This document shows positions 50,627-58,793 of a DNA stretch of 64,000 nucleotides, piece by piece. The notes beneath the pieces were generated by a model. The model saw only the letters and a program-made list of their open reading frames with translations. It searched no databases and was not told the DNA's origin. The stretch comes from Prosthecobacter dejongeii. Lineage in GTDB: Bacteria; Verrucomicrobiota; Verrucomicrobiia; Verrucomicrobiales; Verrucomicrobiaceae. The stretch spans positions 1 through 64,000 of the forward strand of contig NZ_JACHIF010000010.1 of assembly GCF_014203045.1 (NCBI RefSeq). Direction: 5' to 3'. Positions within the stretch are counted from its first letter, which is position 1, and each line of letters begins with the position of its first letter. The position numbers and the translations under genes were made by a program.

Positions 50627-53521
50627 TCAAAGCTTGGAAAGTTCTTGTTCGGCCTGCTTCATTTCTGGCAGATCCTTCAGGTCCTGACGCTTGGTCATCT
50701 CGATGAGCAGCAGTTTAGCAGCTTCACGATCTGAATACTGACGCGGCGGCGTTTCAGTCGGAGCTGCCGGGCGGTTGAACTTGATGAAAGCCCGCGCACA
50801 CTGCACGTAGGACTGAGCCATCACACTCTTCCACTTTTGATGAGCAATGAAAACGCGCTGATAGAAGGGAATAGCTTCACCCCACTTCTGGTTAGCGAAC
50901 TCAATCTCTCCCTGCATGAAAAGGGAGGTCGCATGCGCCTCACCGCGCCACTCTTTCGTGTTGAGGATCTGCACATACAATTTCTTGGCATCGTCATACT
51001 TCTTCAGTTTGAAGAGCGTCTTCGCCTTCCCCAGAGTTGCATCAAGCAAGCGTGAGCTCGCAGCATAACCTTCGATAGCCGAAGTGAACAACTCCAAAGC
51101 TTTATCGAACTCACCCTTGGCGTATGCGATCTCTGCCAGACCCACAGCAGCACCATCGGCATACTCAGTCTCTTTATAGAATTCGTTCAGGCGATTGTAG
51201 CAGCCAGCTGCCTTGTCTAGATCACCCTTTGTGCGCGCATTGTCACCCACCGTGGCCAATAACATTGGGCTTAGGTCTTCAGGCTTAGCAACCTCAATAA
51301 TGACGGCAAAAAGCTTCTCCGCTTTGACGGGTTCACGCATCACTTTGGCGAGCCAGGCTTTGGCAAAAAGAATGCGCATTTGGGCAGTGCCATTCATGCC
51401 TGCCTGAGGTGGAGTAATCAGTTCTTCGAGTTGCTTTTCCACCTGTTCGTGAGTCAACTCCGCAGGTGCTGCTGGGGCACCTTCCACAGGCGCAGCTGGA
51501 CGGCGGCGCTTCGGCGCGACTAAGCTAACCAACTGCTGAATGAGACCTTCCACTTGCTCATTCGCAGGGTTTCCAATTTTAGGTTTGATGGCGGTCGCGA
51601 GAAGTTGTTTGGCCTCATCAATCTTATTTTCCTTCACTCGAGCACGGGAGATCCACAGCACAGCCTTGAGCTCCTGCTCTTCGTTGTCCTTGTGCGTATT
51701 GAGGTATTTTTGCCACATGTCCCCCAGCTCTTTCCACTTGCCCGTGCCCGCGTAGAGATCCGTAGCTTGGTCCATGGCGTAGGTCAGCACATCTTCAGAC
51801 TTGGCCTTATCCACGCCTGCGGCGAAATTGGCCAAGGCTTTGTCATAATCCCCTTTTTGGTTGTAGGCATCGCCTAACAAACTGTGCACTTGGCCGATGT
51901 TCTGGTCATTCGGGGCATCCTTGATGATGCTTTCCAAGTCTGCCATCGCATTGTCCACGTCGCGACTTTGAAATTTGATGAAAGCCAGACGATAACGAGC
52001 ATCCACGACATACTGCCCTTTCGGGTTTTCCTTCATGTAGTTATTCAGTGCCTTCGTGGTATTGATCGAGTCATTCTGATAGAAGTAAATGAGAGCGATG
52101 CGATACAGGCCGTCATCCTTGTAAGCGGAGTCTGGAAACTCATTCAGCAGAAGTTCAAAAGTGGTCCGCGCATCGTCAAAACGCTGCATTTCAAACAGCA
52201 CGTTTCCACGCAGAAAGCGCAGGCGCTCCTTGTCGGCTTTGGGAAAACCTTCAGCTTTGTTAAAGGCATCCGCGGCCTCTTGCAGCTTACCATTTTCATA
52301 AGCAAGCATGCCGAACATTTCCGATACCGTGCCTAAATCTGCACCATCCGGAAAATCATTGATGTAGCGTTCGCAAAGTTTGCGGGCTGACTTCACACGC
52401 TTGAGCTGGGCATTGGCAATGATCATGCCGAAGACGCAGCGGTCACGCTGAGGGAATTCCTTGAACTCCTTCACGATGACATCAAACGCCAAAAGAGACT
52501 CCCAGAAACGCCCCATTTCAAAGTAACAGCGGCCCAAGCGGTAATAAAGAGAAGCATCGTAGTCGGTGCGTTTTTCGATCTCTTCCAGCAATCCATTGTT
52601 GGTTTTGAGCTTCTCATCGAGCTCTTCCTTGGTGCCCTTGATCGGCCCTTTGCCTGGCGTTTTCAGACTCTGTTCGATTTTAGCAATCACGTCTTTTTGG
52701 AGACGGGTGATCTCGCTTTTACGGCGCACAAACTGGTAAGCCCCGAGAGCTTCGCGGAAGCTTTTTTTCTCCAGCATCTGGTCACCTAAACGCAGATAAA
52801 TGTTGTTCATCTGGGCCACATTATCCCCACCCGTGGCGAAGCCTTTGACCTTCTCCATGAGCTCACCTGCGGCATCCAGGTCACCTTTGGCGACATGTAG
52901 GTCCGCTGCCATCATGGCCGCCTGGATAGCTTCGGAGCTACGAATACCACCTTCAAGAACCGACTTTAAGACAGCGAGCGCCTCATCCACCTTATCTTGT
53001 TTTTTCAAAGCTTCTGCCACGAAAAGACCTGCTTCGGATTTGAGGTCGGGAGACTGCGCGACGACCTCCTTGAGGATGGTGATGCCTTTGTCAGCATCCC
53101 CTTTATTGATGTAACTGCGCCCGAGCGCCATCTTCACCGCGCTGAGCTGTTCACCTTCTGGGAAAGACTTGATGTATTCCTCCAAGGCAGCGATAGCCTT
53201 GTCATACTCATTGAGATTGAAGTACGCGGCCCCTTCGATGAAGAGCACCTGGGCAAAGGGCTTGTTATTCAGGTTTTTCTTCACCTGATCAATCTTCGAA
53301 AGCGCCTCAGGATATTTTGCCTCTTGGAAAAGACGCATGGCCTCAGACATGAGGGCCTCCGTCTCCTGCTGAATATTCAAAGCACCCGTAGGTGCAGCTG
53401 GTGCCCCGGGGGCAGCTGGGGCTGCAGGCGGTGGGGCCTGGGCGATCAATTGAGGCCCAGAAACAAGGACAAGAGCAAAGCAAAGTGCGTTTCGCATGGC
53501 AGACAAAGACGAGTAAATCAT
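50627..53521 (-). CDS. Giant exported TPR protein, 964 residues
   Basis: A signal peptide (MRNALCFALVLVSGPQLIAQ) is followed by a Pro/Ala spacer and then about 20 helical repeats of TPR/Tol-Pal (YbgF-like) type from residue 40 to the end, for example AMRLFQEAKYPEALSKIDQV, AAYFNLNEYDKAIAALEEYI and EIAYAKGEFDKALELFTSAI. A Pro/Ala-rich break near residue 665-685 (RRRPAAPVEGAPAAPAE) splits the array into two parts. It is the first gene of the cluster. TPR arrays of this size usually scaffold multiprotein complexes; here the partner would be periplasmic. Start choice between ATGs at 53521 and 53497 is open. Confidence 0.85.
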   Translation of the reverse strand: MIYSSLSAMRNALCFALVLVSGPQLIAQAPPPAAPAAPGAPAAPTGALNIQQETEALMSEAMRLFQEAKYPEALSKIDQVKKNLNNKPFAQVLFIEGAAYFNLNEYDKAIAALEEYIKSFPEGEQLSAVKMALGRSYINKGDADKGITILKEVVAQSPDLKSEAGLFVAEALKKQDKVDEALAVLKSVLEGGIRSSEAIQAAMMAADLHVAKGDLDAAGELMEKVKGFATGGDNVAQMNNIYLRLGDQMLEKKSFREALGAYQFVRRKSEITRLQKDVIAKIEQSLKTPGKGPIKGTKEELDEKLKTNNGLLEEIEKRTDYDASLYYRLGRCYFEMGRFWESLLAFDVIVKEFKEFPQRDRCVFGMIIANAQLKRVKSARKLCERYINDFPDGADLGTVSEMFGMLAYENGKLQEAADAFNKAEGFPKADKERLRFLRGNVLFEMQRFDDARTTFELLLNEFPDSAYKDDGLYRIALIYFYQNDSINTTKALNNYMKENPKGQYVVDARYRLAFIKFQSRDVDNAMADLESIIKDAPNDQNIGQVHSLLGDAYNQKGDYDKALANFAAGVDKAKSEDVLTYAMDQATDLYAGTGKWKELGDMWQKYLNTHKDNEEQELKAVLWISRARVKENKIDEAKQLLATAIKPKIGNPANEQVEGLIQQLVSLVAPKRRRPAAPVEGAPAAPAELTHEQVEKQLEELITPPQAGMNGTAQMRILFAKAWLAKVMREPVKAEKLFAVIIEVAKPEDLSPMLLATVGDNARTKGDLDKAAGCYNRLNEFYKETEYADGAAVGLAEIAYAKGEFDKALELFTSAIEGYAASSRLLDATLGKAKTLFKLKKYDDAKKLYVQILNTKEWRGEAHATSLFMQGEIEFANQKWGEAIPFYQRVFIAHQKWKSVMAQSYVQCARAFIKFNRPAAPTETPPRQYSDREAAKLLLIEMTKRQDLKDLPEMKQAEQELSKL

Positions 53522-53773
53522 GGTGGACCTGAACAGAACAATCACGTTTCTGACACGCACTCCGGGGAGGAATGATCAAAGATAATCCGAAGACGTTGAA
53601 TCACAGGGCAATAACCAGACATTTTTCGTGAAAAAGGAAGCCGAGATTACCAACAGCACTTTTTTTGTCACGAACGATCTGATTGATGACCCAGAAGAAA
53701 CACAGAAAATCCCCCGGTTTGCCTAATTTCGAGGGCCTGGAACGATTCAGAATCACCTTAACAGAAGCCGTTT

Positions 53774-54283
53774 TTAGTATCCTGGCGGATGTCGCGCCAC
53801 ATAGCCCTTCATCGGGCGCGATTTATTCGACCAACGAGGCCCTTTCCTTTCACCATTGTAGCCAGTGTCTAGGCGCAGCCCGGCCACCACAATAAAGGTG
53901 TGCCCATTGCGTGAATAGACGGTGATGTACTTGCCCTCGCCAGCTTTTCCATAACTGCGCAGACTGCTGGAAGTGCCAGGACTGTTCAGAAAACCCGCTC
54001 CATGCAACACATAAGAAACCGTGCCCGAACAGTCATAACCCGAGTCCACAAAGGAACGGTGGCCGCCGCCGAATTTATAAGGTAGCCCCGCAATGCGATT
54101 TCCCGCACTGATTGCCCGCATAACAGGAGCAGGCAGCCCTGCTGGAGGCACAGCCTTACCTCCCACCACCACAGCCGTCTTGCCACGGCTGTATTCATAA
54201 TCCCATACTTTTTTCCGCGAAGCGCAACTGCTGAGGCAGGATGTGAGCAAGATAAAAAAGAGAGGCCAAAAACGGGCGGGCAT
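53774..54283 (-). CDS. NlpC/P60 family lipoprotein (putative peptidoglycan endopeptidase)
   Basis: A 169-residue protein. The N-terminus is a lipoprotein signal, FFILLTSCLSSCAS; the acylated Cys is C16 or C20. The NlpC/P60 nucleophile is Cys85 in DSGYDCSGTVSYVL and the His is H128 in RNGHTFIVV. Members cleave peptide stems of peptidoglycan, often between D-Glu and diaminopimelate. The lipid anchor would place it at the outer or inner membrane. Start ATG at 54283; the longer frame to 54439 has no signal. It is divergent from queE with about 150 bases between. Confidence 0.83.
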   Translation of the reverse strand: MPARFWPLFFILLTSCLSSCASRKKVWDYEYSRGKTAVVVGGKAVPPAGLPAPVMRAISAGNRIAGLPYKFGGGHRSFVDSGYDCSGTVSYVLHGAGFLNSPGTSSSLRSYGKAGEGKYITVYSRNGHTFIVVAGLRLDTGYNGERKGPRWSNKSRPMKGYVARHPPGY

Positions 54284-54431
54284 GAAAGAAACTAGACGGC
54301 GTTTCTCATGTGGCAAGAGGGGGCCGCCTTTACGTTTTATCCTCTTAAAGGCGACTAACATCCCACGCCCCAAGATCCCGCTGATTGCGTCCCCCTTGTG
54401 CCAACTCGACTCCACGCTATTTTGAAGATTC

Positions 54432-55130
54432 ATGCGCATCTCAGAGATTTTTTATTCCGTGCAGGGAGAAGGTTCACTCACGGGGGTACCTTCGGTTTTT
54501 GTGCGCACTTCTGGCTGCAACCTGCGCTGCACCTGGTGCGATACGCCTTATGCATCTTGGTCACCGGAGGGACCTGACATGAGCCTCGCCGCTATCCTGA
54601 CGGAAGTCATGCTCCACCCCACCCGTTACGTTGTGGTGACCGGAGGGGAACCCATGGTGGCCAAAGAGATTCACACTTTTCTTCATCAGTTGAGGGATGC
54701 AGGCAAACACATCACCATTGAAACCGCCGGCACGGTGCAGCCCCCTGCCCTTCCCATTGATCTCGCCTCCCTTAGCCCGAAACTGGCAAACTCTGTCCCG
54801 AGCCTGGAAAAAGCAGGGGCAGCGTGGTTAGCGCGTCATCAGGAAACCCGCCTGCAACCAGCCATCCTTCGTCAATGGCTAGAGCATTCACGGGACTACC
54901 AGCTCAAGTTCGTCATTTCGAGTGAAGCGGATCTCTTTGAGGCGCAGGAGGTCATCAGGTCCATTGGCATTCCCATCCCGCCAGAAAAAATTCTGCTCAT
55001 GCCCGAAGGCACAAGCCTGGAGGCGATGCGCACGCGGTATGACCTGTTGGTGAAAGCCTGCCTCACCCACGGCTACCGCCTCAGCCCTCGGCTTCATATT
55101 GAGCTCTTTGGCAACACCCGAGGGACCTGA
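54432..55130 (+). CDS. queE: 7-carboxy-7-deazaguanine synthase
   Basis: A 232-residue radical SAM enzyme of the queuosine/7-deazaguanine pathway. The SAM cluster motif is CNLRCTWC (CxxxCxxC) and the N-terminus has IFYSVQGEGSLTGVPSVFVR, as in QueE. Further motifs are VVTGGEPMV and ITIETAGTV. It turns 6-carboxytetrahydropterin into 7-carboxy-7-deazaguanine. No queC, queD or queF neighbour lies here. Its end is convergent with the ATPase gene and nearly abuts it. Confidence 0.93.
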   Translation: MRISEIFYSVQGEGSLTGVPSVFVRTSGCNLRCTWCDTPYASWSPEGPDMSLAAILTEVMLHPTRYVVVTGGEPMVAKEIHTFLHQLRDAGKHITIETAGTVQPPALPIDLASLSPKLANSVPSLEKAGAAWLARHQETRLQPAILRQWLEHSRDYQLKFVISSEADLFEAQEVIRSIGIPIPPEKILLMPEGTSLEAMRTRYDLLVKACLTHGYRLSPRLHIELFGNTRGT

Positions 55131-55131
55131 T

Positions 55132-55887
55132 TCAACCCTTTAAGTTCAGCTCGTCAGGCGGGTCCAAAAGCCGCTGCATCATGCCGTGGGGATCCCGCAT
55201 GAATCGGCTGGTGATTTGATAATGCTCCGTGTCCTCATAGGCCACTCGCTTGATTCCGTCCTCACTGAACTCATAAATCCAAGCCTCTGGATAGGCCATG
55301 AGAATGGGGGAATGCGTCGCGATGATGAACTGCGAAAACTCCCCGATGAGATCATGCATCCGCACGAGCAGAGACATCTGCCGCTGAGGAGATAACGCCG
55401 CCTCAGGCTCATCAAAAAGGTAGATTCCATGACCGCCGAGCCGATGCGCGAGCGTGGCAAAAAAGGACTCTCCGTGCGACTGCTCATGCAGGCTTTTTCC
55501 TCCGTAAGACCAGTGACCCAGCTCATCCATCAACGTGGCAAAATTGTAATAACTCTCTGCCCTGAGAAAAAAGCCATCCATGGGGTGAAGGTGACTCCGG
55601 GAAAGTGTGATCTTCGAAGTCAGCTCCGAGCGATACTCGTGCATCATCAGGTTCGTGTTCTTCGTTCCTCCCTCCATGCTGAAGCCCAACTTCTCTGCGA
55701 TAGCCTCCAACAAAGTGGATTTTCCAGACCCATTTTCGCCTACAAAAAAGGTCACTTTGGGGTGCAATTCCAGAGACTCCAAATGACGAACGGCTGGAAT
55801 ATCAAAAGGGTAATTTTCAAAACCCGGCACTTCCTCACGTCGCAGCATGACAGTGTGCAGGTATTGAGAGGGTGCGGGGTTCACCAT
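55132..55887 (-). CDS. ABC-type AAA ATPase (AAA_21/SMC-like)
   Basis: A 251-residue soluble ATPase. Walker A is FFVGENGSGKSTLLEAIAE; the ABC signature-like SHGESFFATL precedes Walker B GIYLFDEPEAALSP and the switch His IIATHSPILMAYP. Similar stand-alone proteins are ABC-type ATPases of unknown role, some linked to nucleotide or DNA transactions. No partner protein is encoded alongside. The ATG at 55887 is preferred, with the frame continuing to 55923. It does not look like a transporter component. Confidence 0.8.
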   Translation of the reverse strand: MVNPAPSQYLHTVMLRREEVPGFENYPFDIPAVRHLESLELHPKVTFFVGENGSGKSTLLEAIAEKLGFSMEGGTKNTNLMMHEYRSELTSKITLSRSHLHPMDGFFLRAESYYNFATLMDELGHWSYGGKSLHEQSHGESFFATLAHRLGGHGIYLFDEPEAALSPQRQMSLLVRMHDLIGEFSQFIIATHSPILMAYPEAWIYEFSEDGIKRVAYEDTEHYQITSRFMRDPHGMMQRLLDPPDELNLKG

Positions 55888-55957
55888 GAGAACCGAACGT
55901 TCTCGTTCTGCGCAACGGTGCAAGCCTGACTTTAACCACTGCTTGAGCCCCCGCTTT

Positions 55958-56001
55958 AAACAATAAACCCCGGCTCAGCGAATGCACGCTAGGCCGAGGT
56001 T
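55958..56001 (-). terminator. Terminator after rpsF
   Basis: On the minus strand AACCTCGGC pairs with GCCGGGGTT (one G-T) enclosing a smaller AGCG/CGCT helix; the tail is TTTATTGTTTAAA. It lies about 35 bases past the rpsF stop and ends the prs-rplY-pth-rpsF unit. Confidence 0.75.
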
Positions 56002-56035
56002 CAATAGGGGAATTTAAAAGCGACTCAACCCGCGA

Positions 56036-56320
56036 TTAGCGGCGCTGATAATACTGCTGATAAACACTGTCATGCAGCTTCAACTTAGCGCGGATGCTGT
56101 CCAGACCGGCATTGTCAGCTTCGATCTGGTAGTTCACGAAATAGCCGCTCTCGACGTGGCGTGGGTTGAAGGGAAACTTGCGTTTGCCGAGCTTGTCAAT
56201 CTGCTCAAGCTTCACGCCGGACTTCTCCATCTCACGGCCGATGCCGCTGACGAGTTCTTCGACGGATTCTTCTTTGCCCTTCATGTCGAGGACGATCATG
56301 GCTTCGTATTTACGCTTCAT
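56036..56320 (-). CDS. rpsF: 30S ribosomal protein S6
   Basis: A 94-residue S6 protein: RKYEAMIVLDMKGKEESVEELV, then the conserved KLGKRKFPFNPRHVESGYFVNYQ. It binds S18 on the 30S platform. rpsR, ssb and rplI, its usual neighbours, do not follow; instead a terminator does. It is the last gene of the prs-rplY-pth unit, 23 bases after pth. Confidence 0.95.
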   Translation of the reverse strand: MKRKYEAMIVLDMKGKEESVEELVSGIGREMEKSGVKLEQIDKLGKRKFPFNPRHVESGYFVNYQIEADNAGLDSIRAKLKLHDSVYQQYYQRR

Positions 56321-56343
56321 CGGTGGTGTATTCTTGTTGAGGT

Positions 56344-56964
56344 TTAAGGTTGTTCTTCTTTGCGGTTGAAAAGATTCATTGCGGTCTCCAGCCCAGACTG
56401 ACAGGCGAGGCGGACGGCATCTGTAGCACGCTGAATCATGATGGCGAGTTCTGCACGCTCGTCTTCACGAAATTTTCCAAGCACATGACCCACGAGCCGT
56501 TCACCCGCTGGGCGGCCCGAAGGAGTTGCAATGCCTAACTTCAAACGAGGAAAGGCATCTGACCCCAAAGAGCGGATCATGGATTTGAGCCCGTTGTGAC
56601 CTCCGGCGGAACCTGCGAGGCGCATTCTCATGCGACCTAGCGGGAGATCCACATCATCGTAGATCACGAGGAGTTCCTGAACGGAGGTTTTGTAAAACTG
56701 GCTCACCAGTTGCACACTACGTCCGCTATCATTCATGAAGGTCGTTGGCTTCAGCAGGAGGGCCCCAGGAATCTTGGCGACCCAACCATGCCAGCGTTTT
56801 TCCTCCGTGAAGGAGACTCCCGAAAGCCGCGCTAACTCATCCACCACCATAAAACCAATGTTGTGACGAGTATCGCGGTAATCTATCCCAGGATTCCCAA
56901 GTCCAATGATGAGCCTGGGTTTCAGGCCGCCAGCGGAGCGGAGAGCTGTTTCATCACCGGGCAC
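56344..56964 (-). CDS. pth: Peptidyl-tRNA hydrolase
   Basis: A 206-residue enzyme that frees tRNA from stalled peptidyl-tRNA. Motif GLGNPGIDYRDTRHNIGFMVVDEL near the N-terminus carries the catalytic His; the conserved Asn lies in KPTTFMNDSGRSV, and GSAGGHNGLKSMI and FPRLKLGI complete the family pattern. The start is probably the GTG at 56964; there is no in-frame ATG before the conserved core. Placed between rplY and rpsF, as in many bacteria. Confidence 0.93.
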   Translation of the reverse strand: MPGDETALRSAGGLKPRLIIGLGNPGIDYRDTRHNIGFMVVDELARLSGVSFTEEKRWHGWVAKIPGALLLKPTTFMNDSGRSVQLVSQFYKTSVQELLVIYDDVDLPLGRMRMRLAGSAGGHNGLKSMIRSLGSDAFPRLKLGIATPSGRPAGERLVGHVLGKFREDERAELAIMIQRATDAVRLACQSGLETAMNLFNRKEEQP

Positions 56965-56997
56965 CGTAGGCGGCTGGAGTCAGACTCCGGACAGGGG

Positions 56998-57651
56998 TTA
57001 CTTCTTAGCGGCGGCTTTGGCGGCAGGAGCAGCCTTAGCAGCAGGAGCTTTACCCTTGGCAGCAGGGGCGGCAGCGGCAGGAGCTTCAGGCTCCACCTTT
57101 GGCTCTTCGCACATGATGACGACCACATCGTCAGCCAACTTAGCGCGGACGCCTTCTGGGAGCTTGATGTCACCCACGTGGATGGCTTTACCGACCTGGA
57201 GGTCAGAGATGTCCACCACGATGCCTTCAGGAAGGTCCTTTGGAAGGCAGCGCACTTCCAGATTGTGGTGGATGGCTTCGATGAGACCACCGGCCTTTGC
57301 GCCTGGGGATTCGCCGGTCAGGTTCAGAGGAACTTCAGCGTGGATTTCTTCGTCCATGGCGATGGCGTGGAAGTCCACGTGCAGGATGCCACCACGGAGG
57401 TGGTCGTGCTGCACTTCCTGGACGAGGGCCAACTGCTCAGCAGAATCAATCTTCAGGCTGACCAGGATGTTGTCAGAAGCGCTGCTTTCCAGCAGCTTAG
57501 TGAAGGTCTTGGCATTCACCTGCACATTGGCAGGAGGAGTCTTGCGACCATAAACCACCGCTGGGATGGAACCAGCCTTGCGCAGGCGGTTGACGGCAGC
57601 AGTGCCTTCACTGCTGCGGGGTTGTGCGATGATGTCGAGGATTTTAGCCAT
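56998..57651 (-). CDS. rplY: 50S ribosomal protein L25/general stress protein Ctc
   Basis: A 217-residue long-form L25 (CTC type). N-terminal L25 domain: LRKAGSIPAVVYGRKTPPANVQ, EQLALVQEVQHDHLRGGILHVDFHAI; then the C-terminal TL5-like domain with VPLNLTGESPGAKAGGLIEAI. The last 40 residues are an Ala/Lys/Pro tail. It binds 5S rRNA. The ATG at 57651 is chosen over the longer frame because it precedes the domain. prs lies 64 bases upstream and pth 33 bases downstream. Confidence 0.93.
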   Translation of the reverse strand: MAKILDIIAQPRSSEGTAAVNRLRKAGSIPAVVYGRKTPPANVQVNAKTFTKLLESSASDNILVSLKIDSAEQLALVQEVQHDHLRGGILHVDFHAIAMDEEIHAEVPLNLTGESPGAKAGGLIEAIHHNLEVRCLPKDLPEGIVVDISDLQVGKAIHVGDIKLPEGVRAKLADDVVVIMCEEPKVEPEAPAAAAPAAKGKAPAAKAAPAAKAAAKK

Positions 57652-57715
57652 GTCCGTAAGTTCTTCTGAACAGTATGTTAGAGGGGAAAAGGGCCGTGAG
57701 GATACACGGCGATTT

Positions 57716-58648
57716 TCAGATGTCAAAGAGAGATGTGACGGACTCGTTGTCGTGAATGCGTCGAATCGCCTGCGCAAGCAACGGCGCGATGTCCAAAGTC
57801 GTCACTTTTTCCCCCTGAGCCTGGGGGGTTGAGTTGGTGGAAAAAAGCTCCAAAATCGGCGATTTGGAGATGCGGTTATGGCCCTTTTCTCCAAGCACCG
57901 CGTGTGAAACGCCTGCGTAGATGGCCTTGGCCCCGTGTTTCAACAGCAGTTCGGCGGCAGCCGTCAATGTCCCTGCGGTTTCCGTGAGGTCATCCACCAG
58001 AAGCACATTTTTTCCATTCACGTCACCGATGACATTGAGAGCCTCCACTTCTTCAGCGCTCACGCGATTTTTTGCCACGATGGCCATGGGAGCTTTCAGC
58101 GCTTTGGCATAGGCGTGGGTCATTTTGATACCGCCAACATCCGGCGAAACGACAACGAGGTCCTCAATTTGACGTTCCTTGATGGCCTTCATCAGCACAG
58201 GCCCGGCATACAGATGATCCACCGGGATATCGAAGAAACCCTGGATCTGACCAGCATGGAGATCCACCGTCAGCACACGGTTCACACCGCTGGCCACGAG
58301 TAGGTTAGCCACCAATTTGGCCGTGATGGGCACACGTGGACGGTCTTTGCGATCCTGCCTAGCATAACCAAAAAAGGGCAACACGGCCGTGATGCGGTGG
58401 GCACTGGCACGGCGAACGGCATCCACCATGATGAGAAGCTCCATCAAATTCTGGTTGGTGGGTGGACAGGTGGGCTGGACGATAAAAAGATCGCTGCCAC
58501 GGATGTTCTCATGGATCTGCACAAAGGTTTCACCATCTGGGAAGGTCGTGAGGGTGGCCTCGCAAAGTTTGGTGCCCAAATTTTCACAAATCAGGCGCGC
58601 CAGTTCCGGGTGTGCTGATCCACTTAAAATCTTCAAGTTATCCGTCAT
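57716..58648 (-). CDS. prs: Ribose-phosphate pyrophosphokinase
   Basis: A 310-residue enzyme making PRPP from ribose 5-phosphate and ATP. Motifs: FPDGETFVQIHENIRGSDL, CPPTNQNLMELLIMVDAVRRASAHRITAV-type segment (split here as CPPTNQNLMELL and RRASAHRITAVLPFFGYARQD), VVSPDVGGIKMTHAYA, and the PRPP loop LLVDDLTETAGTLTAAA. It starts the prs-rplY-pth-rpsF unit. Confidence 0.96.
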   Translation of the reverse strand: MTDNLKILSGSAHPELARLICENLGTKLCEATLTTFPDGETFVQIHENIRGSDLFIVQPTCPPTNQNLMELLIMVDAVRRASAHRITAVLPFFGYARQDRKDRPRVPITAKLVANLLVASGVNRVLTVDLHAGQIQGFFDIPVDHLYAGPVLMKAIKERQIEDLVVVSPDVGGIKMTHAYAKALKAPMAIVAKNRVSAEEVEALNVIGDVNGKNVLLVDDLTETAGTLTAAAELLLKHGAKAIYAGVSHAVLGEKGHNRISKSPILELFSTNSTPQAQGEKVTTLDIAPLLAQAIRRIHDNESVTSLFDI

Positions 58649-58793
58649 CGGGCGGAACTAGACGCGCTCGCCATGGAAATCAACTGCCGTTCAAAGGTTC
58701 ATGCATCCGAATGACAAGTTCCACAGGGGAAGCATGGATGATTGCGTCTCTGATTGCATCCCCTGACCGGCTTCCTAAGTATCCCTTCATCTT

